Source of the DNA: Candidatus Mnemosynella biddleae
Lineage (GTDB): Archaea > Halobacteriota > Archaeoglobi > Mnemosynellales > Mnemosynellaceae
Assembly (NCBI GenBank): GCA_002011165.2
Contig: MTMI02000009.1
Span: 124,001-188,000, forward strand
Direction of reading: 5' to 3'
Length of the DNA stretch: 64,000 bases
Below the pieces are notes generated by a model that saw only the letters and a list, made by a program, of their open reading frames with translations, was not told the origin of the DNA and did not search any database. Every line of letters starts with the position of its first letter. Position 1 is the stretch's first letter. Positions 54,472 through 62,959 of the stretch are shown in pieces. Made by a program: the position numbers and the translations under genes.

Positions 54472-54540
54472 TCCATCACCTCAGAAGGTTTTTGTGGAGA
54501 TAAGATTTAAATCGAGTCTCTCGAAAACCTAAGGAAATAT

Positions 54541-55884
54541 ATGAAACGTTCAGCACTCATTGTTACAACGATTTCTTCCTTCTTAATCCCTTTCGCAGCA
54601 TCTTCCGTTAACATAGCTCTTCCAACTATAGGGAAAGATTTTTCGATGGATGCAATAACGATGAATTGGGTTGCAACAGCATTCCTTCTCAGTACTGCAG
54701 TCTTTCTTGTTCCTATTGGAAGACTCGCGGACATAAAGGGTAGGAAGAGAATTTTCCTCTTTGGAATTTCAATTTTCACGTTAGCCTCGCTTTTCTGTGG
54801 AATTTCAACATCAACGAAAATGCTTATAGCCTCAAGAGTCTTTCAGGGACTCGGGGCTTCGATGATCTTCTCAACTTCAGTTGCCATTCTAACCTCCGTT
54901 TATCCAATAAGTGAAAGAGGAAAAGTTCTCGGAATTAACGTTGCATCTGTTTATACGGGATTAAGCATGGGTCCGTTTTTCGGAGGTTTTCTGACTCAGA
55001 GCTTCAGCTGGAGAAGTGTCTTTCTTGTGATGGTTCCCCTGGGTATTTTTGTAATTATTCTCAGTCTCTGGAAGCTCAAAGGAGAATGGGCTGACGCGAA
55101 AGGAGAAAGATTCGACTTTTCAGGATCAATTCTTTATGGTTTAGCCCTCGTTATCCTCCTCCTTGGGATATCAGAGATTTCAAAACCTCTGATTTTAATT
55201 GGCTCTTTTTTGCTCGTTATCTTCATAGTCTATGAAGGTAAAACTAGATCTCCAGTATTACATGTGGAACTCTTCAAAAGAAACATTACCTTTACTTTCT
55301 CAAATCTCGCAGCACTACTCCATTACTCCGCAACCTTTGGCATAACTTTTCTTCTGAGTCTCTATCTCCAATACATAAAGGCATTGACTCCTCAAGAGGC
55401 GGGAATTATTCTTGTTTCTCAACCTGCAGTTCAAGCTCTACTCTCACCTCTCGCTGGATGGCTCTCGGATAGAGTCGAGCCAAGGGTTGTTGCCTCTTCA
55501 GGAATGGGTATCACTGCCCTCGGGCTTTTTATATTTTCATCCCTCCGCGAAAACACTCCTCTCGGTTTCATCATTGGCAATCTCGTGCTCCTCGGCACTG
55601 GATTTGCCCTTTTCAGCTCTCCAAATACAAACGCAATAATGAGTTCGGTGGAAAGAAGATACTATGGTACAGCCTCTGCAATGCTGGCAACTATGAGAGT
55701 TATAGGCCAAACCCTCAGTATGGCGATAATCATGATAATTTTCGCAGTTTATATGGGCAAGGTGGAGATAGCTCCTCAAATCCATGAGATTTTCATAAAA
55801 AGCTTGAGAGTGTGTTTTACAATCTTTTCACTTATTTGTTTAATTGGAATCTTCGCATCCATAGCGAGAGGAAAAATAAGATAG
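54541..55884 (+). CDS. MFS drug/solute exporter (DHA2-like)
   Basis: A 447-residue major facilitator with about 12-14 hydrophobic helices. FLVPIGRLADIKGRKRIFLF is the loop 2-3 signature, and SRVFQGLGASMIFSTSVAIL plus GPFFGGFLTQSFSWRSVFLV are the motif C and TM5 region typical of antiporter-type exporters. The substrate is unknown. Its stop is only 5 bases from the 3' end of the RNase P RNA gene on the other strand. Confidence 0.9.
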   Translation: MKRSALIVTTISSFLIPFAASSVNIALPTIGKDFSMDAITMNWVATAFLLSTAVFLVPIGRLADIKGRKRIFLFGISIFTLASLFCGISTSTKMLIASRVFQGLGASMIFSTSVAILTSVYPISERGKVLGINVASVYTGLSMGPFFGGFLTQSFSWRSVFLVMVPLGIFVIILSLWKLKGEWADAKGERFDFSGSILYGLALVILLLGISEISKPLILIGSFLLVIFIVYEGKTRSPVLHVELFKRNITFTFSNLAALLHYSATFGITFLLSLYLQYIKALTPQEAGIILVSQPAVQALLSPLAGWLSDRVEPRVVASSGMGITALGLFIFSSLRENTPLGFIIGNLVLLGTGFALFSSPNTNAIMSSVERRYYGTASAMLATMRVIGQTLSMAIIMIIFAVYMGKVEIAPQIHEIFIKSLRVCFTIFSLICLIGIFASIARGKIR

Positions 55885-55888
55885 CGAA

Positions 55889-56185
55889 GGTGGTGAGTGA
55901 GGGGAGTAAGTCCCCTTTTGTTCCGGCGGCATTCGTCTAAGCGCCCACCCGGGGAGCTTAAGCTCCCCTGTTCGGCTTGCACCGGCGAGGTTCCGCCCGT
56001 TTCATCGGTTCGCAGGAGACCTCAGCGCCCGCAATGCGGTGCGCATCCTTGCATTATCCTGCGTCCGTATCGTTTCTGTGCGGAGACCAAGGCTCTCGCC
56101 CTGCACCCTTGCGGGTGCTCGCCTCTAACGGTGGGGGAACTTTCCTCAGCATTACGCCGAGAGCCGCCCTCCCTCTCTCACCACC
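55889..56185 (-). ncRNA. rnpB: RNase P RNA (archaeal type A)
   Basis: On the minus strand, a GC-rich RNA of about 297 bases has the universal core: GAGGAAAGTTCCCCC (CR I, normally GAGGAAAGTCC), ACAGAAAC, AGACGAATGCCGCC and GGAACAAAAGGGGACTTAC (CR V region). The ends pair as P1 (GGTGGTGAG with CTCACCACC). This ribozyme matures tRNA 5' ends with L7Ae and Pop5/Rpp proteins. GC content is far above the neighbouring genes, in line with a thermophile. No protein should be called over it. Confidence 0.93.
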
Positions 56186-56206
56186 AGATGATTTATGAGG
56201 AGGGAT

Positions 56207-56219
56207 GCATTAAAAATCT
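56207..56219 (-). promoter_or_regulatory. TATA-like box of the RNase P RNA gene
   Basis: The minus strand reads AGATTTTTAATGC, an AT-rich box 22-34 bases before the RNA 5' end at 56185, the right distance for an archaeal promoter. It lies immediately upstream of the AMMECR1 start codon on the other strand. Confidence 0.45.
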
Positions 56220-56223
56220 AATC

Positions 56224-56817
56224 ATGCTTGAACCTCATGAAGGAGAGTTCGCAGTTAAAGTTGTAAGAGAAGCAATTGAAAAGAGATTGAAAGGGGTAAA
56301 AGTAAGTGTTAAAGACTTCGAATTTCCTCCGAAGTTCGAAGAGAAGCGAGGAGTATTTGTGACTCTCTACAAGAACGGAGAGTTGAGAGGATGTATAGGA
56401 TATCCTTATCCTGTTCTTCCTCTGAAAGAAGCTCTGATAAAAGCTGCGTTAAGCTCAGCTTTTGAAGATCCAAGATTTCCTCCAGTAAGGGAGAAGGAAA
56501 TGGAGAGAATTAGAGTATCTGTTACAGTGCTCTCCGAACCAAAGAAGTTAAAGAGTAAACCAGAAGAGAGACCCGAGAGAATTGAAATTGGAAAACACGG
56601 AATCATCATAAAAAGAGGAATCTTTCAGGGGCTCCTTCTTCCCCAAGTTGCAGTTGAATATGGATGGGATGCTGAGACATTTCTTATGCAAACTTGTGTT
56701 AAAGCTGGTCTTCCCCCCAAAAGCTGGCTTGATGAGGATACTGAGGTATTCCTTTTCACGGGAGAGATATTCGAAGAAATAGAACCCAAAGGAAAAATTG
56801 CTCACATTGGTCTGTAG
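56224..56817 (+). CDS. AMMECR1 domain protein (AmmeMemoRadiSam component)
   Basis: A 197-residue AMMECR1 protein. GVFVTLYKNGELRGCIGYPY near residue 45, SSAFEDPRFPPV and LLPQVAVEYGWDAETFLMQT are diagnostic. The start is ATG 56224 (MLEPHEGEFAVKVV); the open frame continues upstream through the antisense of rnpB, but that part is not coding. An ATG at 56188 is a second option. It is one of the three AmmeMemoRadiSam components in this window. The 3' end overlaps DUF47 by 16 bases. Confidence 0.9.
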   Translation: MLEPHEGEFAVKVVREAIEKRLKGVKVSVKDFEFPPKFEEKRGVFVTLYKNGELRGCIGYPYPVLPLKEALIKAALSSAFEDPRFPPVREKEMERIRVSVTVLSEPKKLKSKPEERPERIEIGKHGIIIKRGIFQGLLLPQVAVEYGWDAETFLMQTCVKAGLPPKSWLDEDTEVFLFTGEIFEEIEPKGKIAHIGL

Positions 56818-57497
56818 ATCATCGTCCTTAATCTATCTGCAGCCCTTGCTGTGTTATCTGACACATCTGCAAGAGTGATGATGATGTGATACAGATGAAA
56901 GACATTTGTGGCTCCAAGCTCCTTTTCAGATTTGTATATCTCTTTGAGCATTTCCAGCTCTATTATATCAACTTCATGTTCAAGCTCCTCAATTTTTGGG
57001 ACAATTTCGACTGTCCTCATAACAACCTTCTTGCTGAAGGATGAGTCGAGAAGGTCTTTGATTTCTGATACTAAAGCGTCATAAATATCTATGCACTCTA
57101 TCGTCTTGTTCATCATCTCCCTAAATTGTTTTTTAAGAGTTTCCGTTAGTATGACGTCCTCTTTTATGGAGATTAACTCCGCAGCTCTTTCTGCACTGTC
57201 TGCAATCGAATCCTGAGGCTTCAGAAATTCTAAAGCGTCGTTTCTGTCAACTGGAAGAAGAACAGCTGCGTGGAGTCTTTCTCTGACTTTCTGCTTGATT
57301 ATATCGGCTTCATGCTCCAGTTTGGAGACTTCCTCAGCCAATTTAACGACACTTTCCATATCTCCTTTACACCAAGCATCCACAACTTTCTTCAATGCAT
57401 AAACAGTCTCCTTTCCTTTCAATGCATGCTCGTAAATGGGACCAAAGGGAGACTTACCGAAAATGTCAAGTATTGGTCTTATGAAGTCCTTAACCAT
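56802..57497 (-). CDS. DUF47/PhoU-like phosphate transport accessory protein
   Basis: A 231-residue TIGR00153/DUF47 protein built of helical bundles like PhoU, with repeated EEVSKLEHEADIIKQKVRER and EELEHEVDIIELEMLKEIYK metal-binding helices. Such proteins are encoded with Pit-type transporters and probably regulate them. The gene begins 1 base after the pit stop codon, so they form an operon. Confidence 0.92.
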   Translation of the reverse strand: MVKDFIRPILDIFGKSPFGPIYEHALKGKETVYALKKVVDAWCKGDMESVVKLAEEVSKLEHEADIIKQKVRERLHAAVLLPVDRNDALEFLKPQDSIADSAERAAELISIKEDVILTETLKKQFREMMNKTIECIDIYDALVSEIKDLLDSSFSKKVVMRTVEIVPKIEELEHEVDIIELEMLKEIYKSEKELGATNVFHLYHIIITLADVSDNTARAADRLRTMIYRPM

Positions 57498-57498
57498 T

Positions 57499-58518
57499 TC
57501 ATATCACCGCTTCGAAGATTATGTAAAGGAGAAGGCTCCCAAGAGCTGTTGCGGGAACCGTCACCACCCAGGAATATATTATTTTGCGTATGACACTTAA
57601 ATCTACTGCCTCAATACCTCCAGCCAATCCCACTCCAACAACCGCGCCAACGAGAGTATGCGTTGTTGATATCGGGAGTCCAAGTGAAGAGCATACGAGA
57701 ACTGTTGAAGCGGTTCCGAATTCTGCGCTGAAACCTCTCGTAGGAGTTAACGTCGTAATTCTTTCTCCAACAGTTTCAATAACTCTATGACCCCAAGTTG
57801 CAAGTCCTATGACAATTCCAATACCTCCTATTGCAAGAAGCCATCTCGGAATCTCTGCTCCAAATAATCCGAGTGCAGCAGAAACAGGACCAACTGCATT
57901 TGCAACATCATTTGAACCGTGTGCGAATGCAACATAAGAAGCGGAAGCAATCTGGAGATATCCAAAAATTCTCTCCACTTTTTTCACATTTTCAGCGGTC
58001 TCCAAGATATATTTTCGGATTAGGTAGAAAATCAAAAAAGCGGATATCCCTCCTGTTATTGGAGAGAGGATCCAGCTTGCAACTATTTTGAGAAGGACAA
58101 ACCACTTTATGGAGGAGAGAGAAAGAGAACCTTTGAAAACCAATCCCAGACCAAAACCCAGAACAGCCCCTACAATGGAATGAGTTGTGGAAACTGGAAG
58201 TTTGTAGAATGTTGCTACGGTTATCCAGACTCCAGCAACAAGAATTGCAGAAAGTGCCCCAATAGTTATGAGATGCTGATCTATCAGTTCTATCGGGATT
58301 ATTCCCTTCGCAATTGTCGTAGTAACCCTTTTGCCGAAGAATACCGCACCAGAGAATTCAAGAATTCCTGCAAGGATTATGACTTGTTTGATCGTCAGAG
58401 CTTTGCTCCCAACAGAGGTTCCCATTGCATTCGCAAGGTCATTAGCTCCGATATTCCATGCCATGTAGAGACCGGCAATAAGTGTAAATAATATCAAAGG
58501 TTCTGCCAGCTCCAACAA
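57499..58518 (-). CDS. pit: inorganic phosphate transporter (Pit family)
   Basis: A 339-residue low-affinity phosphate permease. The duplicated signature is visible as [20 protein letters not shown] near residue 25 and [19 protein letters not shown] near residue 205, with about nine transmembrane helices. The start is TTG 58518 with GAGGTG upstream. The DUF47 partner follows immediately. Confidence 0.95.
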   Translation of the reverse strand: MLELAEPLILFTLIAGLYMAWNIGANDLANAMGTSVGSKALTIKQVIILAGILEFSGAVFFGKRVTTTIAKGIIPIELIDQHLITIGALSAILVAGVWITVATFYKLPVSTTHSIVGAVLGFGLGLVFKGSLSLSSIKWFVLLKIVASWILSPITGGISAFLIFYLIRKYILETAENVKKVERIFGYLQIASASYVAFAHGSNDVANAVGPVSAALGLFGAEIPRWLLAIGGIGIVIGLATWGHRVIETVGERITTLTPTRGFSAEFGTASTVLVCSSLGLPISTTHTLVGAVVGVGLAGGIEAVDLSVIRKIIYSWVVTVPATALGSLLLYIIFEAVI

Positions 58519-58601
58519 TACACCTCCACCTTAGATGAAAGTATTGAGGTTCAACAATTAAAAAACTTTCAAGTATTTTTTTATCCGATGAACGAGGGGG
58601 C

Positions 58602-58615
58602 AAAATATTTAAAAT
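58602..58615 (+). promoter_or_regulatory. TATA box of the tbp gene
   Basis: AAATATTTAAAATG is a good archaeal TATA element with the start ATG 40 bases downstream, and a GAGGGT ribosome site lies before that ATG. Two more AT-rich boxes (CTTTAAATAT at 58630-58639 and GTATAAAA at 58644-58651) follow within 45 bases. Confidence 0.5.
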
Positions 58616-58651
58616 GTAAATAGAGGTCACTTTAAATATGAGGGTATAAAA

Positions 58652-59203
58652 ATGGCAGGAACCAAGATCAACATCGAAAATATTGTTGCTTCCACTGGGA
58701 TAGCGGAAGAACTTGACCTGAAGAAAATAGAAAAGGGACTTGAAGGTTCAGAATATAACGAAAAGAAATTTCCGGGACTGGTTTACAGAATAAACAACCC
58801 AAAAGCAGCTTTTCTGATATTCAGATCCGGAAAAGTGAATTGCACTGGTGCAAAAAGCGTGGAAGATGTTAATAAGGCAGTTGAGCATCTTGTTTCGAAG
58901 CTTAGAAGCATGGGAATCGAAGTGTACGAGAATCCAGAGGTCAAAATTCAAAATATCGTGGCTTCTGCAGATCTGGGCTTTGACGTTAATTTAAACGCTC
59001 TCGCAATAGGACTTGGACTGGAAAATGTGGAATACGAACCAGAGCAGTTTCCAGGACTGGTTTATAGGCTTGATGATCCAAAAGTGGTCATATTAGTCTT
59101 TGGTTCAGGAAAACTAGTGATCACAGGTGGGAAGACTGAAGAAGATTGTAAGAGAAGTGTTGAAAAGCTGAGACGACAAATTGAAGAGCTCGGTCTTGCC
59201 TGA
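58652..59203 (+). CDS. tbp: TATA-box binding protein
   Basis: The general transcription factor TBP, 183 residues, with the two-fold repeat of the saddle: [19 protein letters not shown]...[18 protein letters not shown] and [18 protein letters not shown]...[18 protein letters not shown]. The C-terminal tail is short and without the acidic stretch of some archaea. It recognises the TATA boxes annotated across this window. Confidence 0.97.
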   Translation: MAGTKINIENIVASTGIAEELDLKKIEKGLEGSEYNEKKFPGLVYRINNPKAAFLIFRSGKVNCTGAKSVEDVNKAVEHLVSKLRSMGIEVYENPEVKIQNIVASADLGFDVNLNALAIGLGLENVEYEPEQFPGLVYRLDDPKVVILVFGSGKLVITGGKTEEDCKRSVEKLRRQIEELGLA

Positions 59204-59211
59204 ATGGAGTT

Positions 59212-59874
59212 TCAAAAGCTTATCTTTACTAAGATTTCTTCTGGATTCTCCAGATATTTTTTTATTCCCTTAACGTGCCCTATACCGACTACAGCAACCA
59301 CCTTGAGATTATCGGGAAGTTTCAGAAGTTTAGAGGCCATGTAAGCATCCCTTTCCTCAACAAGAACTTCAAGAGCTGAAGGAGACGCTCTCCCGAGCTC
59401 TTTTAGGATTGCAGAGACGAAATCCTCATCCTTCATTCTTTCAATATCAACACTCTTAGTGAAGAGAAAAGACGAAAGAGTCATGAAAATGATCTTGATT
59501 TTCTCTTTCAAACTCATTCGTTTCCATAAGCGTTGAAAAGTTATGTGAAGAGGTCTATCTATGAAATAAACAAATGCACCGACTTCTTCAGCTACTTTAA
59601 CTGCTTGAAGCATTTCTTCTCCTGCTCGAACACCGAGTTTCTTCCCAATTCTCCTCTGAAGAACGGTTAAGAGGAGAGAGAAAAAAGTAAATGAATTGAG
59701 ATTTCTTAAAACATATCTAAAAGATATGTCTCTATTTTCCACAAGAGCTTTAAATCTCAAAGGATCAAGTTCTACAGCAACAACATCAGGTTTTATTTCC
59801 CTTATCTTCCTCTCGACTTCCTCTACACTCTCTTTAGAAACATGAGCAGTTCCTATGATCTCGACATTTCTCAT
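59212..59874 (-). CDS. TraB/PrgY-family protein, short form
   Basis: A 220-residue TraB-type protein. The conserved IGTAHVSKESVEEVERKI at the N-terminus, VVAVELDPLR, and VVGIGHVKGIKKYL at the C-terminus are the family's histidine motifs. Typical archaeal members are near 390 residues with C-terminal membrane helices; this one ends right after the GHVKG motif, so it lacks that region. The gene overlaps the site-2 protease gene by 4 bases. Confidence 0.85.
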   Translation of the reverse strand: MRNVEIIGTAHVSKESVEEVERKIREIKPDVVAVELDPLRFKALVENRDISFRYVLRNLNSFTFFSLLLTVLQRRIGKKLGVRAGEEMLQAVKVAEEVGAFVYFIDRPLHITFQRLWKRMSLKEKIKIIFMTLSSFLFTKSVDIERMKDEDFVSAILKELGRASPSALEVLVEERDAYMASKLLKLPDNLKVVAVVGIGHVKGIKKYLENPEEILVKISF

Positions 59875-60944
59875 CTTCTCCTCATCTCCGTGAGGAGCTG
59901 AAGCGATCTCAAAATGTCGGTTCTTGTTACAATTCCGATCACTTTTCCGTTTTCAACGACTGGAACTCTCCCCACACCTGTCTCAGACATTTTCTTAACT
60001 ATCAAACTCAAAGGATCGTCTGGAGAGGCTACCATCACATCTCTTGACATTATTTCGTAGATCTTCACATCCCTTCTTCTCTCAGTAGGAACTTTCCTCA
60101 CATCTTCAAGAGTTACAACACCGACAAGTCTCCCTTCCTGAATCACGGGATAGCCCATGTGTTTTTCTTCAAACATCTTAAAGAGGAGTTCTTCTACTGA
60201 GAGATCTGGAGAGACCATAGAGACGTTTTCGGTCATGATATCTCGGATTCTCAACCCTTCGAAAAGAGAGGTCATTGCAGTTGCCCTCTCTTCTTCACTT
60301 GCACCGATGTAGATGAAGAAAGCTATTACGAAAAGCCAGAGGTTATAGAAAAGTCCGAAGAATGCCATGAAAATCGCTATCAGCTTCCCTATCTCTGCAG
60401 CTTTTTTCGTGGCTTCGAGGAAGGGCATACGAGAGGCGAATATAGCTCTGAGAATTCGCCCTCCATCCATTGGAAAAGCTGGAATGAGATTGAAGAGGGC
60501 GAGAGCAAGATTCACGATAAAAAGGAAGTAGAAAAGGTTTTCCAACGGTGATGTGAAGAGATGGAGGAAATAAAAAGCGAGTGCGAGTGAAAAACTTGTT
60601 AGAGGTCCTGAAGAAGATATTAAAGCCTCTGATTTAGGATCTTCTGGAATATCCTCCATGGAAGCAACTCCTCCAAAGAGCATTAAAGTTATGCTTCTGA
60701 TTTTAACACCTTTTTTCAAAGCAACTAAAGAATGTGCAATTTCATGGATCAAGATGCTCGTGAAGAGGAGGAGAGTTGCCACAGTGGAGTAAATGTAATT
60801 CAGAGGTTCGGGAAGATTTCCAAAACCCCATGGAGGCAAATTGAAAGCGAAAATCCATATGAAAACAGGAAGTATGAAAAGGAAGCTTATATGAAGCTCC
60901 AAAGGAATTCCGAAAATTTTCGCAAGACGAATTGAAGATTTCAT
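59871..60944 (-). CDS. site-2 protease (M50) with two CBS domains
   Basis: An intramembrane metalloprotease of 357 residues. The zinc motif HEIAHSLVALKKG is near residue 66, the third ligand in NLIPAFPMDGGRILRA near residue 158, surrounded by several membrane helices. The C-terminus has a pair of CBS domains (RDIMTENVSMVSPDLSVEEL and YEIMSRDVMVASPDDPL), which sense adenine nucleotides. Family members cleave membrane-bound regulators. Coupled with TraB by a 4-base overlap. Confidence 0.93.
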   Translation of the reverse strand: MKSSIRLAKIFGIPLELHISFLFILPVFIWIFAFNLPPWGFGNLPEPLNYIYSTVATLLLFTSILIHEIAHSLVALKKGVKIRSITLMLFGGVASMEDIPEDPKSEALISSSGPLTSFSLALAFYFLHLFTSPLENLFYFLFIVNLALALFNLIPAFPMDGGRILRAIFASRMPFLEATKKAAEIGKLIAIFMAFFGLFYNLWLFVIAFFIYIGASEEERATAMTSLFEGLRIRDIMTENVSMVSPDLSVEELLFKMFEEKHMGYPVIQEGRLVGVVTLEDVRKVPTERRRDVKIYEIMSRDVMVASPDDPLSLIVKKMSETGVGRVPVVENGKVIGIVTRTDILRSLQLLTEMRRR

Positions 60945-61009
60945 GATTTTTTGTTAGCTGTAAATGTCTAATAACACTTGCGCTTCTCGGATCCGAGTAT
61001 CTGAAAGGG

Positions 61010-61019
61010 TTTATATATA
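61010..61019 (+). promoter_or_regulatory. TATA box of the PRC-barrel gene
   Basis: TTTATATATA with a purine-rich BRE-like GAAAGGG just upstream, 35-44 bases before the ATG at 61054. A GGTGAAAGAGG ribosome site is present, so this transcript has a short leader. Confidence 0.6.
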
Positions 61020-61053
61020 GGTTCAACATGAGTTACAAAAAGGTGAAAGAGGC

Positions 61054-61308
61054 ATGAAAACAGAGCTTACATCGCTTTTCGGTATGGATGTCTACACTGA
61101 TAAAGGAAAATACGTCGGAAAGATTAATGATGTGGTAATAGACCCAGAAGAAAAGAAAATAGCAGGACTTGCTCTGATAAATGTAAATCCCGAAATTTAC
61201 GACACGAATAACAAAGGGCTGATAATACCCTACAGACTTGTCATAGCAGTAGGCGACATTGTGTTAATGAAGGAGATCAGAGTCGCGAGAGAAAAGGAAA
61301 AGATTTAA
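61054..61308 (+). CDS. PRC-barrel domain protein
   Basis: A small 84-residue PRC-barrel protein. LFGMDVYTDKGKYVGKINDV near the N-terminus, VIDPEEKKIAGLAL and IIPYRLVIAVGDIVLM are the typical strands. Stand-alone archaeal members are related to CdpB-type proteins of the cell-division system in some lineages, but this cannot be assigned from sequence alone. A strong TATA box precedes it. Confidence 0.88.
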   Translation: MKTELTSLFGMDVYTDKGKYVGKINDVVIDPEEKKIAGLALINVNPEIYDTNNKGLIIPYRLVIAVGDIVLMKEIRVAREKEKI

Positions 61309-61312
61309 AATA

Positions 61313-62761
61313 TTATTCTTCTATTTTCTCGACCCCTACTGCAGCCAAAAATCTTTTTGCAACAGACTCAGCAATTATTTTCATTAACATTTCTTTATCC
61401 CTTACATCGCCAAAAATTCCGAGAGGTATCTCAGCTGCAGCCGCATGAGCGTGGCCTCCAGCACTTCCTATATCTGCATAAGCTCTTGCAACCACCTCTC
61501 CTATGTTCAGCCTAATGTCTCTGTTTCTGGCGCAAACCAAGATCTTCTCCTCAGAAATTCCTATAACTAAAACTGTGGTTATCCCCTCAAGTCTGAGCAG
61601 ATAGTCCGCAGCTTGGGTTAAAGCATCACGATCTCTGACCATTCCGACCGTAGTTATCAGAATGCTTCCCTTCAATTTTCTATTTTTTATAGCCTCTCCA
61701 ATCACATCAAGAGTTTCTGTTGAGATATCCGGCGATGTCAGCTGATCGAGGATTTCCTGATTTACGAAAGGATGAAGAAAAGCTGCTGCACTGAAATCGG
61801 CTGGGAAGACATTCCTCCTGAAATTATTTGTATCTGTTCTGATTCCATACATCAGGGCAGTTGCTAGAGTTTTGTCAACAGGGATGTTCATCTCCTGAAG
61901 GTATTTCGTGAGAATTGTGGATGTTGCGCCAACATCACTCCTGACATCTATGAACTCTGCGGAGATGTTTTCAGTTTCAACTGGATGATGATCTATGACT
62001 ATTGAAACGGGAGTATTTGAAGGAAGTGAGTTGTATCTCCCAGGAATTGAACAATCCACCAGAGCGAGCTTCTCGTAACTCTTGACGTCAATCTTGCTGA
62101 TCGGCTTCAAATCAACATCGAGGAGGTTTACCATGGCTCTATTTTCCTGATGCCCAATTGTACCTCCATAAAGAATTTCGGCTTTAACTCCAAAATGCTC
62201 TGCAATTCTCTTCAGAGCCATTCCGCTAGCCATTGCATCTGGATCTGGATTATCGTGAAGAACTATTCCCAAAATCCCATTTTTAATTTCAGATATCACT
62301 TCCCTAAGTTCTTCCGAAGATTTTCTGAAAATTGTTTTTTCGATGGCATGAAGAACGTACTTCGCAAGAATGACCGGAGGTAACACCACATCATCTGCAC
62401 CGAGTCTTCTGAGTTCTTCCTCGCTTGCTGGATTGCTCGCTCTTGCGATGACCACGACATCTGGGTAGACATTCTTTATAGCTCTAATTGCACTCTTGTT
62501 TGCTTCCATATCTGGGGTCATCACAAGAACCGCTCGATATTCCGAGAGTTTCAGCTCTTTGAAAAGTTTTTCATCCTTTATATCACCAAGAATTGCTTCA
62601 AAATTCTGATCTCTGAGTGACTCGATTCTTTTTTCATCCACATCCACAATAACGACGTCGAAACCGCTATCCATAAGTTCCTTGGCAACATTAAAACCAA
62701 AACTTCCGGCGCCAAGCACAAGATACTTCGGTTTTTCGCTGAGCTTTTTCTTTTTCGCCAT
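61313..62761 (-). CDS. TrkA-N/DHH-DHHA1 phosphoesterase fusion
   Basis: A 482-residue protein fusing an N-terminal TrkA-N (NAD-binding) Rossmann domain (LVLGAGSFGFNVAKELMDSG) to a DHH-DHHA1 phosphoesterase with HDNPDPDAMASGMAL near residue 175, VDCSIPG, IDHHPVE near residue 250 and GGHAHAAAAEI near the C-terminus. DHH proteins of this type hydrolyse cyclic dinucleotides or short oligonucleotides, or act like RecJ; the TrkA-N suggests ligand control. Start is ATG 62761 with GGTGA upstream. Confidence 0.87.
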   Translation of the reverse strand: MAKKKKLSEKPKYLVLGAGSFGFNVAKELMDSGFDVVIVDVDEKRIESLRDQNFEAILGDIKDEKLFKELKLSEYRAVLVMTPDMEANKSAIRAIKNVYPDVVVIARASNPASEEELRRLGADDVVLPPVILAKYVLHAIEKTIFRKSSEELREVISEIKNGILGIVLHDNPDPDAMASGMALKRIAEHFGVKAEILYGGTIGHQENRAMVNLLDVDLKPISKIDVKSYEKLALVDCSIPGRYNSLPSNTPVSIVIDHHPVETENISAEFIDVRSDVGATSTILTKYLQEMNIPVDKTLATALMYGIRTDTNNFRRNVFPADFSAAAFLHPFVNQEILDQLTSPDISTETLDVIGEAIKNRKLKGSILITTVGMVRDRDALTQAADYLLRLEGITTVLVIGISEEKILVCARNRDIRLNIGEVVARAYADIGSAGGHAHAAAAEIPLGIFGDVRDKEMLMKIIAESVAKRFLAAVGVEKIEE

Positions 62762-62804
62762 CTCTATTTTCACCGCAACAGAGGGTTAATTTTATATCTT
62801 CCTT

Positions 62805-62817
62805 TAATAAATATATC
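62805..62817 (+). promoter_or_regulatory. TATA-like box of the tRNA-Lys gene
   Basis: AATAAATATATCG lies 12-24 bases before tRNA-Lys, a usable archaeal TATA position if a few leader bases are transcribed. A minus-strand counterpart (AGATATAAAATT, near 62789-62801) may serve the divergent TrkA-N/DHH gene. Confidence 0.45.
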
Positions 62818-62828
62818 GGAATCGCCAA

Positions 62829-62902
<74 letters not shown>

Positions 62903-62959
62903 TAACTAGTTTTTCATTTTGCGGAAACTTTAAGAGTTTTTCATTCCACTTCCTAGTTC

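Noticed and set aside
55897-56187. In-frame extension of AMMECR1 by about 100 residues
   Set aside because: The region is the antisense strand of RNase P RNA; its translation is not family-like, and composition follows the RNA.
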